38,258 nucleotides of DNA from Butyrivibrio sp. (GCA_017446685.1 JAFSQI010000100.1:1-38258), one strand, 5' to 3'. Positions 1-12,498 are shown, counted from the first letter of the stretch. A program made the numbers and translations. The notes: generated from the sequence alone by a model not told the origin.

Positions 1-56
1 ATACAAGAACAAGCTGAATGCTTTGAACAACGTTGAAATGAAGCTTGTTCTTGTAT
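1..56. repeat. 15-bp perfect inverted repeat at the window edge
   Basis: Bases 1-15 and 42-56 are perfect reverse complements separated by 26 nt, and the repeat may extend beyond the left edge. It lies downstream of cmk, so it could act as a hairpin terminator between convergent genes, although no strong T-tract follows on either strand. Confidence 0.5.
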
Positions 57-70
57 TTGAATCTTTATGA
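2..70 (+). CDS. possible 3' end of a plus-strand gene (partial)
   Basis: An open frame entering from the left edge reads about 22 codons to a TGA at 68-70, ending in the residues MKLVLVFESL. The composition is protein-like, and it would converge on cmk. It is too short to identify. The 15-bp inverted repeat in the same stretch could instead mean this is non-coding terminator DNA. Confidence 0.2.
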   Translation, partial: YKNKLNALNNVEMKLVLVFESL

Positions 71-136
71 ATTACGACGCAGACGAAAACAAGCATTTAT
101 GTCCGCTTATATATTGGCTGACAACTGAATTGTAAC

Positions 137-802
137 TTACTGTTCACTAGCATACAGCTCCATAATTTTTTCAGCGACCTCTTCTATGGTCATATCGGAA
201 GAATCAAGATATATCGCGTCATCTGCCTGCTTAAGAGGAGAAATTTCCCTGTGCATATCGCGATAATCCCTGTCTACAATATCCTGCTCAATAACCTTGA
301 TATCGCACTCTATGCCTTTTTCTGTAAGTTCCTTGAAACGTCTTTTTGCTCTTACTTCGGAGCTTGCTGTCAGGTAAATTTTCAAACGGGCATCAGGAAG
401 CACCACAGTTCCGATATCCCTGCCATCCATAACAACATCTGTTGTAGCTGCAAGCTTCTGCTGAAGCTCAACAAGTTTTTCCCTTACATCCTTATTAACA
501 CTGCTGGCAGATGCCATATTTCCGACTTCTTCAGTTCTGATAAGTCCGTTGACATTCTCACCGTTAAGGTAAACAACCTGCTCACCATTTTCATGTTTTA
601 TCGTAATATCAGCACTTTTGCAGGTGCTGCTTATTTTCTCGCTTTCTTCAGCACTTATTCCATTTTTTATCATATAAAGAGCCATTGCTCTGTACATAGC
701 ACCAGTGTCAACATAGATAAATCCAAGCCTTTTAGCGACCAGCTTGGCAATAGTGCTTTTTCCTGCTCCTGCAGGTCCGTCAATTGCTATAGCATTATTC
801 AT
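137..802 (-). CDS. cmk: cytidylate kinase
   Basis: Cytoplasmic CMP/dCMP kinase, which transfers phosphate from ATP to CMP or dCMP in pyrimidine nucleotide salvage. At 221 aa it has the usual bacterial length. The Walker A loop GPAGAGKST is at residues 9-17, followed by the family segment YVDTGAMYRA and, near residue 127, the DGRDIGT motif. The ATG at 802 has a GAGGA ribosome binding site about ten bases upstream. It is the last gene of a minus-strand run after the flavoprotein at 852-2096, 49 nt away, so cotranscription is likely. The pairing of this flavoprotein family with cmk is common in Clostridia. Identification is secure. Confidence 0.97.
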   Translation of the reverse strand: MNNAIAIDGPAGAGKSTIAKLVAKRLGFIYVDTGAMYRAMALYMIKNGISAEESEKISSTCKSADITIKHENGEQVVYLNGENVNGLIRTEEVGNMASASSVNKDVREKLVELQQKLAATTDVVMDGRDIGTVVLPDARLKIYLTASSEVRAKRRFKELTEKGIECDIKVIEQDIVDRDYRDMHREISPLKQADDAIYLDSSDMTIEEVAEKIMELYASEQ

Positions 803-851
803 CTTATTTTTTCCTCACATATATTTTCTGAATTTTTACGTTACTGTCTAA

Positions 852-2096
852 TTAAACGCAGCTTACTCCGGCAAGATGCCCTGTAGACCAGGCCACCTGA
901 AGATTAAAGCCTCCGGTCTCAGTATCAACATCAATGACTTCTCCTGCAAAAAACAGTCCCTTTACAAGCTTTGACTCCATTGTTGAAGGATTTATTTCCT
1001 TAACACTGACGCCTCCTCTGGTGATAATTGCCTCATTAAAGCCTCTTGTGCCCGTTACTGTCATAGGAATATTCTTGATCAGCTTTACAAAAGAACTTCT
1101 TTCCTCCTTTGTAATCTCATGAACCGGCTTTTCAGGATTGATTCCTGAAAGCTCAATCATTACAGGGACAAGCTTTGACGGGAAAAGACCTCCAATAACA
1201 TTTTTAAACTGCTTATTAAGTCCTTCCTCAAAATCTCTTAACACTCTTTTATCAAGCTGTTCTTCAGAAAGAGCCGGCTTAAGATCAAGTAAAAGCCTGG
1301 CATTTTTATCTTTTTCATAGTGGCAGCTCGCAGTTAAAACCAGTGGTCCACTCACTCCAAAATGGGTAAAAAGCATCTCTCCAAATCCGTCATATACCGG
1401 CTTATTCTTTTTACTTCCTTCAATAAAAAGCTTAAGCCCGACATTTTTAAGCGAAAGTCCCTGAAGATCCCTGCACCATTTTTCGCTGATTTCAAAAGGA
1501 ACAAGTGACGGAACGGGCGAAATCACGTTATGTCCCAGTTCTTTAGCAAATTTATATCCATCACCTGTTGAACCTGTAGAAGGATATGAAACGCCACCTG
1601 TACATACTATAACCGCTTCAAACTCCTCTCTTGAAGAAGTTTTATCTTTTCCTGAATATGTAAGTGCTGTCACAGCCTGATTTTTAGTCTCAATGGATGT
1701 AACTTCAGTTCCAAGCTCGATTTTAACTCCCGCCCTCTGAACTGCTCTGTACAAGGTATTTATTATATCTGAGGAATGGTCGGAAACAGGAAAAACTCTT
1801 CCCCCACGCTCTGTTTTTAAGTGACAGCCGTTTTCTTCAAAAAAATTCATTACTGCCTGATTGTCAAAATCATAAATCGCGCTATATAAAAATCTTGGAT
1901 TTCTCTTTACAAATCCAAAATAATCTTCAACTTCACAGGAATTTGTAACATTGCATCTTCCTTTTCCAGTTATATAAATCTTTTTTCCCGGTTTTTCATT
2001 TTTTTCAAATAAAGTGACATCTCCGCCACTGTTTGCAGCAGCAAGTGCCGCCATCATTCCGGCCGCTCCGCAGCCAATTACTGCAATTTTCTTCAT
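852..2096 (-). CDS. BaiN/HI0933-family FAD-dependent oxidoreductase
   Basis: A 414-aa flavoprotein of the HI0933/BaiN family, often annotated as aminoacetone oxidase or NAD(P)/FAD-dependent oxidoreductase. The N-terminus carries the dinucleotide-binding GCGAAG motif at residues 8-13. The family segment GKGRCNVTN is near residue 45, and the C-terminus has the FAD-contacting stretch FFAGEVIDVDTETGG. The physiological substrate is not known from sequence: characterised relatives reduce bile-acid intermediates, but that role cannot be assumed here. Its ATG overlaps the stop codon of the upstream RpiR gene by one base (TAATG), which indicates translational coupling. cmk follows 49 nt downstream. 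Confidence 0.9.
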   Translation of the reverse strand: MKKIAVIGCGAAGMMAALAAANSGGDVTLFEKNEKPGKKIYITGKGRCNVTNSCEVEDYFGFVKRNPRFLYSAIYDFDNQAVMNFFEENGCHLKTERGGRVFPVSDHSSDIINTLYRAVQRAGVKIELGTEVTSIETKNQAVTALTYSGKDKTSSREEFEAVIVCTGGVSYPSTGSTGDGYKFAKELGHNVISPVPSLVPFEISEKWCRDLQGLSLKNVGLKLFIEGSKKNKPVYDGFGEMLFTHFGVSGPLVLTASCHYEKDKNARLLLDLKPALSEEQLDKRVLRDFEEGLNKQFKNVIGGLFPSKLVPVMIELSGINPEKPVHEITKEERSSFVKLIKNIPMTVTGTRGFNEAIITRGGVSVKEINPSTMESKLVKGLFFAGEVIDVDTETGGFNLQVAWSTGHLAGVSCV

Positions 2097-3031
2097 TAAA
2101 ATTTTTCCTTGTTATTAGTGAGAGGATAACTGATCATCGGTGCATCAGAAGCAAAATCTATCTCATCATTAAGATATACCTGGTAATTATTCCAGGTTTC
2201 TTCGAGCATCTTAAGATCCGCCTTTACATCCTGGGGCTTTTTTAGGCAAAGAGCTACAACAAGTGCATTGATTACACTAAGTGGTGCCACAAGCGAATCC
2301 ACAATAGAAGCCATTTCGCTCTTTGCAAGCAGATTACAGGATGAATACAGATTCATAGGTGAATGCACCGAATCTGTTATGGTAATCACCTTGGCATTTC
2401 TGTCATTGGCAAATTCCATGCACTTAAGAGTTCTCATTGAATATCTCGGAAAACTTATCCCGATTATCGCGTCCCTGTCACCGATTCTGATCATCTGTTC
2501 AAACATTTCGCTTACACTTGTAGTTCTGATCAGTACGTTATTTCCTCGAATTATATTTAGATAAAAGTGTAAAAAATCTGCCAGCGGTGCGCAGGATCTG
2601 ATTCCTACAATATAAACCGTTCTGGCCTTCAAAATAATATCTACTGCCGTTTTAAAAGCGGCGACATCAATACTATTAATTGTATTTTCGATATTAGTAA
2701 TATCTGATTGAAGAATAGTTGAAAGAATTTCTCCTTCACTACTTCTTCCAAATTTTCTGCCTATTTTTTCTACAGAGCCAAATTTGTCACTGACCCAAAC
2801 CGAAAGTGCCTTCTGAAAAGCAGGATACCCGTCATATCCAAGGCTCATGGCAAAACGTACAACTGTAGACTCACTCATGCCTACTATCTTCCCAAGCTCT
2901 GCAGCAGTCATAAAAACTGCCTGTTCATAGTGGTCACAGACATACATTGCAATCGACTTCTTACCTTTACTCATTCTGGAATAACAGTTATTTATTCTGG
3001 TAATTACGTCGACATCTTCCTCAAACTTCAT
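2096..3031 (-). CDS. MurR/RpiR-family transcriptional regulator
   Basis: A 311-aa protein with the two-domain RpiR architecture. The N-terminal helix-turn-helix (about residues 1-80) contains the family pattern around AAELGKIVGMSESTVVRFA. A sugar isomerase (SIS) domain follows at about 120-280, with YIVGIRSCA and the GISFPRYS segment that normally contacts a phosphosugar. Such regulators usually control amino-sugar or sugar-phosphate catabolism in response to a phosphorylated sugar. No sugar-catabolic gene lies beside it, so the regulon is unknown. It overlaps the flavoprotein gene by one base and heads the flavoprotein-cmk run. Confidence 0.9.
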   Translation of the reverse strand: MKFEEDVDVITRINNCYSRMSKGKKSIAMYVCDHYEQAVFMTAAELGKIVGMSESTVVRFAMSLGYDGYPAFQKALSVWVSDKFGSVEKIGRKFGRSSEGEILSTILQSDITNIENTINSIDVAAFKTAVDIILKARTVYIVGIRSCAPLADFLHFYLNIIRGNNVLIRTTSVSEMFEQMIRIGDRDAIIGISFPRYSMRTLKCMEFANDRNAKVITITDSVHSPMNLYSSCNLLAKSEMASIVDSLVAPLSVINALVVALCLKKPQDVKADLKMLEETWNNYQVYLNDEIDFASDAPMISYPLTNNKEKF

Positions 3032-3066
3032 ACCTTACAAACCCCATAACTTTTTTCAAATAATAA

Positions 3067-3618
3067 TCAGATGCTGAATGCCTTGTAGGCTGATTCAAGC
3101 ATTTCTACAGAAGCATTTTCATCAAGGTCATAATCCCCTGTCACAGCCATACAACCTGCACCATGGATAAATATCCACATCTGCATAAAGAGCTGCTGAG
3201 CATTGGATGCCCCAAGTGCATTTGCTCTGGCAATTTCATTTACCACATTTTCATTAGATCCGTTTACAAGGTCATACATGCTCTTTGATTCCGGTCCCTG
3301 CGCAGATATAAACAACAGCCTGAATAAATGAGGATATTTCTGGGCAAATCCGATATAAGCAAGCCCAAGATCAACGAAAGGCACATCGTGTGTCTTGGCG
3401 CAATTATTGTAATATTCTTCGTAGTACTGTGCTGCTTTATCATAAACATCCTTTTTAAGCCCATCCATATTTTCATATATGCGGAAAATAGGCTGCGTAG
3501 AGCAACCTGCTGCCGCTGCCAGTTTTCTGGATGTAATCTGTTCAAAGCCTTCCTTCTTAGTAATCTTAAAGGCTGCATTTATGATTTCTTTTTGTGTGAT
3601 GGTAGCTTTTCTAGACAT
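3067..3618 (-). CDS. TetR/AcrR-family transcriptional regulator
   Basis: A 183-aa one-component regulator. The N-terminal TetR helix-turn-helix spans about residues 5-55, with the typical pattern ITSRKLAAAAGCSTQPIFRI. The C-terminal half is the helical ligand-binding domain and contains a GLAYIGFAQKYPHLFRLLF stretch common in Firmicute TetR_C members. The ATG at 3618 is preceded by a strong GCAGGAGGAG ribosome binding site. The gene sits between a galactanase and an RpiR regulator without an obvious efflux or enzyme partner, so ligand and target are unknown. Autoregulation is likely for the family, but no clear palindrome was found upstream. Confidence 0.9.
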   Translation of the reverse strand: MSRKATITQKEIINAAFKITKKEGFEQITSRKLAAAAGCSTQPIFRIYENMDGLKKDVYDKAAQYYEEYYNNCAKTHDVPFVDLGLAYIGFAQKYPHLFRLLFISAQGPESKSMYDLVNGSNENVVNEIARANALGASNAQQLFMQMWIFIHGAGCMAVTGDYDLDENASVEMLESAYKAFSI

Positions 3619-3770
3619 TGCACTCCTCCTGCAAATGAATGTATATTTTAGTTTTGTTCTACTGATATTTCACAAAATTTATAAATGATATTTTATTAAA
3701 ACCGCACCTAAATAAAAGCATGCGTTATTATTTTACAAGAACCATCTTTAAGTGTCAATGAATGTAAAAA

Positions 3771-3798
3771 AAGAGCCTGCACTTTTTTGCAGACTCTT
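3771..3798 (-). terminator. intrinsic terminator of the galactanase gene
   Basis: On the minus strand, an 11-bp stem (AAGAGTCTGCA pairing with TGCAGGCTCTT, one G-U pair) with a 6-nt loop is followed by a run of T. It starts 8 nt after the galactanase stop codon. The stem is nearly symmetrical, so it may also act on plus-strand transcripts. Confidence 0.85.
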
Positions 3799-3805
3799 TT
3801 TAATA

Positions 3806-7105
<3,300 letters not shown>

Positions 7106-7116
7106 TTACGTCTATG

Positions 7117-7122
7117 ATTATA
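7117..7122 (-). promoter_or_regulatory. candidate -10 element of the galactanase promoter
   Basis: A perfect TATAAT on the minus strand, 39 nt upstream of the galactanase ATG. No good -35 lies 16-18 nt upstream; the position is occupied by a TGCGCA pair. This would suit a regulator-dependent promoter. Confidence 0.5.
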
Positions 7123-7124
7123 TA

Positions 7125-7182
7125 TGCGCAATTCTGCGCAACACCATATGTAATTATCACGAAATGCGCAGCTTAGTGCGCA
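7125..7182. promoter_or_regulatory. four TGCGCA half-sites, candidate operators of the galactanase gene
   Basis: The palindromic hexamer TGCGCA occurs at 7125, 7135, 7165 and 7177, arranged as two pairs with 4-nt and 6-nt internal spacers. All lie in the intergenic region between galactanase and the divergent phosphodiesterase gene. The first pair directly abuts the -10 hexamer, a typical repressor position. The DNA-binding protein is not identified. Confidence 0.55.
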
Positions 7183-7343
7183 TTTTAAGTCTGAACAGTA
7201 ACGAACATTAACCATTTTTTATCTATGCATTAATGACGATAGAGCACACTTTTATTCGCTATGTTATACTTATTACAATAGGAATTCACACGAAAAAGGG
7301 TGAAGTTTTAAGTCAAAAAATTCATATAAAGGAAGACAAAAAA

Positions 7344-8075
7344 ATGGAAAATCCACTGATTTGGGCACATAGAGGTGCCAGCGGCTATGCGCCGGAAAAT
7401 ACACTCCCAGCCTTTAAAATGGCGGCAGATATGGGAGCAGACGGAGTTGAGCTCGATGTTCAACTGACAAAAGATGATGTTCTTGTCGTTTGTCATGATG
7501 AATCCATAAACAGAACAAGTAACGCTACAGGCTTAATTCGTAATTATACTCTTGAGGAATTGAGAAAATTTGACTTTTGCAACAAAAATCTTTCTTATAA
7601 AGGAACCGTAATTCCAACCATGGAGGAAGTATTTGACCTGCTTGCCCCCACAGGACTTACTATTAACATCGAACTTAAGACCGGTATATATTTTTATCCC
7701 GGTATCGAAGAAAAAATAGTCCGTCTGACAAGGGAAAAGAACTGGCAGGACAGAGTCATCTACTCTTCCTTTAACCACTATTCTATTATCAAAGTCAAAG
7801 AGCTTGACCCTGATGCCAAAGTCGGTTTTCTTTATGCAGACGGTCCACTTAATATGCCCGGCTACGCAGCGGAAAACGGAGTAAATGCCCTCCATCCGGC
7901 TTTTTATAATCTTCAATATCCTGACTTCATGGCTGACTGCAACATGTTTGATATCGATGTAAACGTTTGGACCGTCAACAGTGACGCCGATCTTATTAAA
8001 TGCAGGGAAATGGGGGTAAACGCTGTAATAACCAACTACCCCCAGAAAGCCAAAGAGCTCTATTCAAGGAATTAG
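7344..8075 (+). CDS. glycerophosphodiester phosphodiesterase
   Basis: Hydrolyses glycerophosphodiesters such as glycerophosphocholine to glycerol-3-phosphate and an alcohol. The GDPD TIM barrel fills the whole 243 aa. It starts with the catalytic HRGASGYAPENT motif (residues 7-18), then the metal ligands in GVELDVQ and the second catalytic His in VVCHDESINRT; IELKTG continues the barrel. I place the start at ATG 7344 because an AAGGA site is correctly spaced and homology begins at once. A longer in-frame reading from 7233 adds 37 non-homologous residues. No signal peptide, so the enzyme is probably cytoplasmic. The lipase gene follows 11 nt downstream in the same operon. Confidence 0.93.
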   Translation: MENPLIWAHRGASGYAPENTLPAFKMAADMGADGVELDVQLTKDDVLVVCHDESINRTSNATGLIRNYTLEELRKFDFCNKNLSYKGTVIPTMEEVFDLLAPTGLTINIELKTGIYFYPGIEEKIVRLTREKNWQDRVIYSSFNHYSIIKVKELDPDAKVGFLYADGPLNMPGYAAENGVNALHPAFYNLQYPDFMADCNMFDIDVNVWTVNSDADLIKCREMGVNAVITNYPQKAKELYSRN

Positions 8076-8086
8076 ATGGAGGTAAA

Positions 8087-9073
8087 ATGAAAAAAGATAT
8101 ACATTTTCTGGGAGAGACTGATTTTCTACCTGTAATGCAAAATGAAAACCGGAAATGGAGAGACGACCATGTAATCCGCGGCACAATGACTACGTCCGAC
8201 AATCTGCGACTTAATTACTATATGGCAGAACCTAAAAATCCAATAGCCAGCATTGTTTTTGTACACGGCATGGGAGAATTTTTCGGAAAATATCACGAAT
8301 ACATATGGTATCTGTATCAGGCAGGCTTTAGAGTATTTTTTCCGGAACAAAGAGGTTTTGGCTACTCAGAGGGAAAGCTTGATGAGCCTGATCTGATTTA
8401 CATAGATGATTATTCAACTTATGTCGAAGATCTTCATCAGTTTATGGATAAAATTGTGCTTCCTGGTTCATTTTATAATAGTCAAAGGCAGGATTTATTT
8501 TTAATTGCACATTCCATGGGAGGTGCTGTATCAACACTTTTTATGGAAAAATATCCAAAATATTTTAAAGCTGCACTGCTCTCATCTCCTATGATAAAGA
8601 TGAAGGCAGATAACCTTAAACCTATTGTGGTAATTGTGCTTAAAATATACGCTTTGCTATTTAAAAGAGAAAAATCCGTGGCCCCAAACCAAAAGCGCTT
8701 TGATCCCAACACGTCCTTTGAATCAAGCAGTTCAAAGTCAAAACCACGTTTTGATTATCAGCTCAATATGAGAAGAAATAACGAGCATTTCCAGACCACA
8801 ACCGCCACCTTGGGATGGGCGCTTGCCAGCATGAAGGCTCACAAGGATATCGTTGCTAATCTAAAACGGATAAAAATTCCTGTAAACATAATGACAGCCG
8901 GAGACGATCACCTCATCGATTCTGAAGGCTATTCAGAATTTGCCAAAGGTGTGCCTCAGGCTGTAATTCACGATTATCCCGCCTCACGCCACGAAATCTT
9001 TAACGCGGATGAAGCCACGAGAAATCAGTATTATAAAGACGTTTTTAACATTCTTGAAAGCTATATCAATTGA
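8087..9073 (+). CDS. alpha/beta hydrolase, lysophospholipase/monoacylglycerol-lipase type
   Basis: A 328-aa serine hydrolase of the Hydrolase_4 family. The oxyanion region is FVHGMGEFFGKY near residue 65, the FFPEQRGFGYSEG strand follows, and the nucleophile elbow is AHSMGG (Ser near residue 147). A late Asp (AGDDHLID) and His (SRHEIFN) complete the triad. ATG 8087 follows a strong GATGGAGG site; an upstream in-frame start at 8000 would overlap the phosphodiesterase by 76 nt and is unlikely. No signal peptide. The adjacent phosphodiesterase suggests a joint role: the lipase removes acyl chains and the phosphodiesterase splits the glycerophosphodiester, recycling phospholipid to glycerol-3-phosphate. 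That coupling is inferred from context. Confidence 0.9.
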   Translation: MKKDIHFLGETDFLPVMQNENRKWRDDHVIRGTMTTSDNLRLNYYMAEPKNPIASIVFVHGMGEFFGKYHEYIWYLYQAGFRVFFPEQRGFGYSEGKLDEPDLIYIDDYSTYVEDLHQFMDKIVLPGSFYNSQRQDLFLIAHSMGGAVSTLFMEKYPKYFKAALLSSPMIKMKADNLKPIVVIVLKIYALLFKREKSVAPNQKRFDPNTSFESSSSKSKPRFDYQLNMRRNNEHFQTTTATLGWALASMKAHKDIVANLKRIKIPVNIMTAGDDHLIDSEGYSEFAKGVPQAVIHDYPASRHEIFNADEATRNQYYKDVFNILESYIN

Positions 9074-9102
9074 GCCTTCACGCATATATTCATGAAGCCT
9101 CA
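9071..9102. terminator. weak hairpin between convergent genes
   Basis: TGAGCCTTCA at 9071-9080 pairs with TGAAGCCTCA at 9093-9102 with one mismatch, in the 39-nt gap between the lipase and SNF2 stop codons. No clear T-tract follows, so it is only a possible bidirectional terminator. Confidence 0.35.
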
Positions 9103-9112
9103 ACACATTATT

Positions 9113-12100
9113 TTATGACAGCAATTCAAGCAGTTCTTCCTTTGAAAGTTTTGGAGTACTGAGTGTATCGGAATTAAGGAGCTGGTCCGCCAGCTCTTTT
9201 TTTCTGTTCTGAAGCTGTATAATTTTCTCTTCAATAGTATCCTTTACAACAAGTCTGTACACTGTTACCACATTTTTTTGTCCAATCCTGTGCGCTCTAT
9301 CCGTCGCCTGATTCTGAACTGCAATATTCCACCAGTGATCGTAATGAATTACTATGTCTGCCGCAGTAAGATTTAAGCCCGTTCCTCCCGCTTTCAGGGA
9401 AATAAGAAATACAGGAGTATCGTCCTCCTGGAAAGCATCTACCATCTTGATCCTGTCCTCTTTACCCGTTGCACCTGTAAGAAGATAATGCTTGATTCCT
9501 TCTTTCTTTAAAAGAGCTGTAAGACGCTCAAGCATCGATGTAAACTGTGAAAAAAGAAGAATCTTATGTCCGCTTTCTGAAGCACTCTTTATCATCTCAA
9601 CCACAAGATCTGCTTTGGCACTACCGCCATCATATTTATCATAAATAAGCCCTGGGTCACAGCATAGCTGACGAAGCCTTGTAAGCTCTGCCAAAATAGC
9701 AATTCTGTCCTGCCTAAGCTCATCATCACTCTTACTTCCAATCATCAGCTTTATCCGCTGAATATGAGCCTTGTACAGCTGTTCCTGCTCTCCCGTCATC
9801 TGTGCTACTATTGTCTCTTCAAGCTTATCCGGAAGGTCCTTTAACACATCCTTTTTAAGTCGCCTTAATACAAATGGAGAAATCATCCGTCGAAGATGCT
9901 CCATTTCTTCCTCATTTCCGTCCTGAATTATCGGAGCTTCAACATTCTCCTTGAATTTCCTGTATGTAAAAAGATATCCGGGCATGCAATAATCAAAAAT
10001 GCTCCACAACTCACTAAGCCTGTTCTCTATCGGTGTACCTGTAAGTGCAGCTTTAAAGCCCGCTTTTATAGACTTCACCGCCTTTGCAACCTGAGTTGTC
10101 TGATTTTTGATAAACTGTGCCTCATCTATGATCATACACTCAAATGAAAGATATCTATAAAGATCTATATCCCTTCTAAGCAGATCATAAGAAGTAATAA
10201 GAACGTCCGTCTGTTCCTCTTCAAGTTCAGACGTAACTCTTTCTCTATCCGGCTTTATGCCAACAGCAAGCTCACATTTAAGCTCCGGAGTAAACTTTTT
10301 AATCTCATGCTGCCAGTTATAAACAAGCGATGCCGGGCATACAATTAGCGAACATCTGTGTTTTTCAGGTGAGGCTTCTTTTTTTACTGAAAGGAGCATC
10401 GACAATACCTGGATAGTCTTGCCAAGTCCCATATCGTCAGCCAATATGCCGCCAAAGCCATTTCGCTTAAGTGCCATTAGCCAGTAATATCCTGTTTTTT
10501 GGTAATCTCTTAGTACACCCTTAAGATTATCCGGAATCTCAAACTCATGTTCATAATCTCCGGTAAAAGAGTTTACAAGAGCTTTGAAGTCCCTGCTCCT
10601 TCCGATATGAGTATACTCATTGTCTTTAGCTCTGTTTGCAAGTTCTTCAAGAAACAATGCTCTATAGGCCGGAACAGATGCATGCCCTTCCAAAAGCTGA
10701 TCCTTTGTAAGCATCAAGCCATCCTTCAGAGAAAAAAGAACATCCATTTCTTTACTAGTCAGATCAAGAATATCCCCGTTATTCAGACGGAAATACTTTC
10801 TCTTTCTATCATATTTATTTAATATTTCATCCAGCTCTTTTACCGAAATATCTTCAGGAACTATGGAGAGCTCCAAAAGATCTGACACAACAGATACTCC
10901 AAGATTTACTCTCGGAGAAGTTCTGATATTAACTGAACGTATGGAATCCGAAAGGTATAATTCACCAAGTCGCCCAAGTTCAGGAATCACATCGGTTATA
11001 AAAGCATAAATTTTATCACTATCTGCACTACTTGCAACAAGCTTAAGTTTTCCGCTTATTGCGTCTATCTCATCAAAGTATGGACTTATCTTTTTGGCAA
11101 TGCTGCTCTCAAGACTCAAATCCCTCTTAACTATTATTTCCGAATTATCATTGTCATTTTGTCCGGATGCATTAAAAATCCTAAACACTTCTTCCGTATC
11201 GTGGACACGATACACTGCATGCAAATCACATGTCAATGTATTATCATCCGGCATATCCAGATATATCCTCACATTGAGCTTATCAGGTTCATATTTTGAC
11301 GCAATAAATCCATCAAAGCTTACGTTCAGATACTCTTCCAGTACAGGCAAAAGACCTGTCACAAAAACAGGTAGATCCTTTTCCGCTATAAAAAGTTCAT
11401 TTTCAGTTCTTCTCGAAGATAAAAATGACAAAAAAGGAAGAATTGCCTCGCAATCTCTTCTGGGGATAACGTGAAGCTTCCTCTTTCTCTCAAAATACAC
11501 ATTTGAGTAACCTTCAAACATTGTAAAGGCACTGGCTTCAAAATTTACTCCGTTGGGTGTTTTCTCAATTGAAAGATCAATCGGCGGGAAAACCGGAGCC
11601 TTTTCCAATAGTCTCTCCTCTGAAAATCGGGCTCTAAAATCACTGTTCAAAAAATAAAAGCTGTCTACAGCGTCAAAAAATTCATCTATTTCATTTCCTA
11701 CAAGTTCAAGCTGCTTGTTATGCCCCTTGGCATAGCCATAGCCACCTTTATTCTTGAATCTGAAATAGTCCCTTAGAAAAACTATGATATTCCTGGCATT
11801 TGGAGTAAACGATGATATATCATGAGTAAAGGTAAGATGCTTACCATAGGACACAGTTTCCATAGAATCAACTGCATCAATAAAATCTGCTATATCCTTA
11901 AGGACATAGCTTGCTCCGCTCTCACCTGCGCAAATATTGAAGCCAAGCTGCATCTTGTCGCGATTATAGACAACATGCGGTTCAAGATCTACCAGAAGCG
12001 CTTTTTTATACAATGACGGCTCTATGCATTCAGGTGCATAGCCTCTTAACAGCTTCTTGGTCTCAAAGGAAGTATAATGAAAGTCTTTGTTTCCAGCGGA

Positions 12101-12166
12101 AATAAACCGCCTTCCAGAGGCGGTCACAAATCCATCCTTGAAATTTTCGTTCTGATTGTTTTGCAT
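9113..12166 (-). CDS. SNF2-family DEAD/DEAH-box helicase
   Basis: A protein of about 1017 aa and a Swi2/Snf2-type double-stranded-DNA translocase. The N-terminal ~530 residues match the bacterial SNF2-associated region. The ATPase follows: motif I DDMGLGKT, motif II as DEAQ (IIDEAQFIKN), motif III TGTPIENRLSELWSIFDY, the RRLKKDVLKDLPDK linker, and the C-terminal helicase lobe with LLFSQFTSM, SLKAGGTGLNL and motif VI DRAHRIGQ. Bacterial members are linked to transcription or DNA-repair functions, but this subfamily's role is poorly defined. ATG 12166 is chosen; an in-frame GTG at 12184 is the alternative, and neither has a strong ribosome binding site. It lies 47 nt after the small gene at 12214, probably in the same transcript. 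Confidence 0.93.
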   Translation of the reverse strand: MQNNQNENFKDGFVTASGRRFISAGNKDFHYTSFETKKLLRGYAPECIEPSLYKKALLVDLEPHVVYNRDKMQLGFNICAGESGASYVLKDIADFIDAVDSMETVSYGKHLTFTHDISSFTPNARNIIVFLRDYFRFKNKGGYGYAKGHNKQLELVGNEIDEFFDAVDSFYFLNSDFRARFSEERLLEKAPVFPPIDLSIEKTPNGVNFEASAFTMFEGYSNVYFERKRKLHVIPRRDCEAILPFLSFLSSRRTENELFIAEKDLPVFVTGLLPVLEEYLNVSFDGFIASKYEPDKLNVRIYLDMPDDNTLTCDLHAVYRVHDTEEVFRIFNASGQNDNDNSEIIVKRDLSLESSIAKKISPYFDEIDAISGKLKLVASSADSDKIYAFITDVIPELGRLGELYLSDSIRSVNIRTSPRVNLGVSVVSDLLELSIVPEDISVKELDEILNKYDRKRKYFRLNNGDILDLTSKEMDVLFSLKDGLMLTKDQLLEGHASVPAYRALFLEELANRAKDNEYTHIGRSRDFKALVNSFTGDYEHEFEIPDNLKGVLRDYQKTGYYWLMALKRNGFGGILADDMGLGKTIQVLSMLLSVKKEASPEKHRCSLIVCPASLVYNWQHEIKKFTPELKCELAVGIKPDRERVTSELEEEQTDVLITSYDLLRRDIDLYRYLSFECMIIDEAQFIKNQTTQVAKAVKSIKAGFKAALTGTPIENRLSELWSIFDYCMPGYLFTYRKFKENVEAPIIQDGNEEEMEHLRRMISPFVLRRLKKDVLKDLPDKLEETIVAQMTGEQEQLYKAHIQRIKLMIGSKSDDELRQDRIAILAELTRLRQLCCDPGLIYDKYDGGSAKADLVVEMIKSASESGHKILLFSQFTSMLERLTALLKKEGIKHYLLTGATGKEDRIKMVDAFQEDDTPVFLISLKAGGTGLNLTAADIVIHYDHWWNIAVQNQATDRAHRIGQKNVVTVYRLVVKDTIEEKIIQLQNRKKELADQLLNSDTLSTPKLSKEELLELLS

Positions 12167-12213
12167 ATTAGTATTGTACACCACAATAAGTTTACGATAA
12201 AGTGATTAATGAT

Positions 12214-12498
12214 TCAGATTGCAATTCTCCATGAATTCTTATCACAATTAAAATAAAGTCTCACCGTCCTATACATATCAAGTATCACTACTCTGCACTC
12301 ATATACCCTGTCTCTACTGCAAACAGTAACTCCATCATGAGTAGTGTAGACATCTTTTCTGAATAATTGTCTGTAACCTTTTATGGTGTATGCTTCAAAA
12401 ACTCCATCATCATTCATAAGTCTAAAGCGCATGGGAATAATTGAACCATCCGCCTTGTATTCACATATAACGTCAACTTTATCTATTACCCTGCTCAT
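12214..12498 (-). CDS. small conserved-looking protein of unknown function
   Basis: A 94-aa soluble protein with no signal peptide or membrane segment. It is rich in beta-strand-type residues and has three Cys; I recognise no family. The ATG at 12498 has an AAGAGGT ribosome binding site. A near-consensus sigma-A promoter and a long inverted repeat lie immediately upstream, so this is a real, regulated gene. It precedes the SNF2 helicase by 47 nt and is probably cotranscribed with it. A role connected with the helicase is possible but unsupported. Confidence 0.7.
   Translation of the reverse strand: MSRVIDKVDVICEYKADGSIIPMRFRLMNDDGVFEAYTIKGYRQLFRKDVYTTHDGVTVCSRDRVYECRVVILDMYRTVRLYFNCDKNSWRIAI

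Noticed and set aside
251-886. 211-codon plus-strand open frame
   Set aside because: Exactly antisense to cmk, with Cys/His/Ser-rich composition and no recognisable domain; a shadow of a conserved gene.
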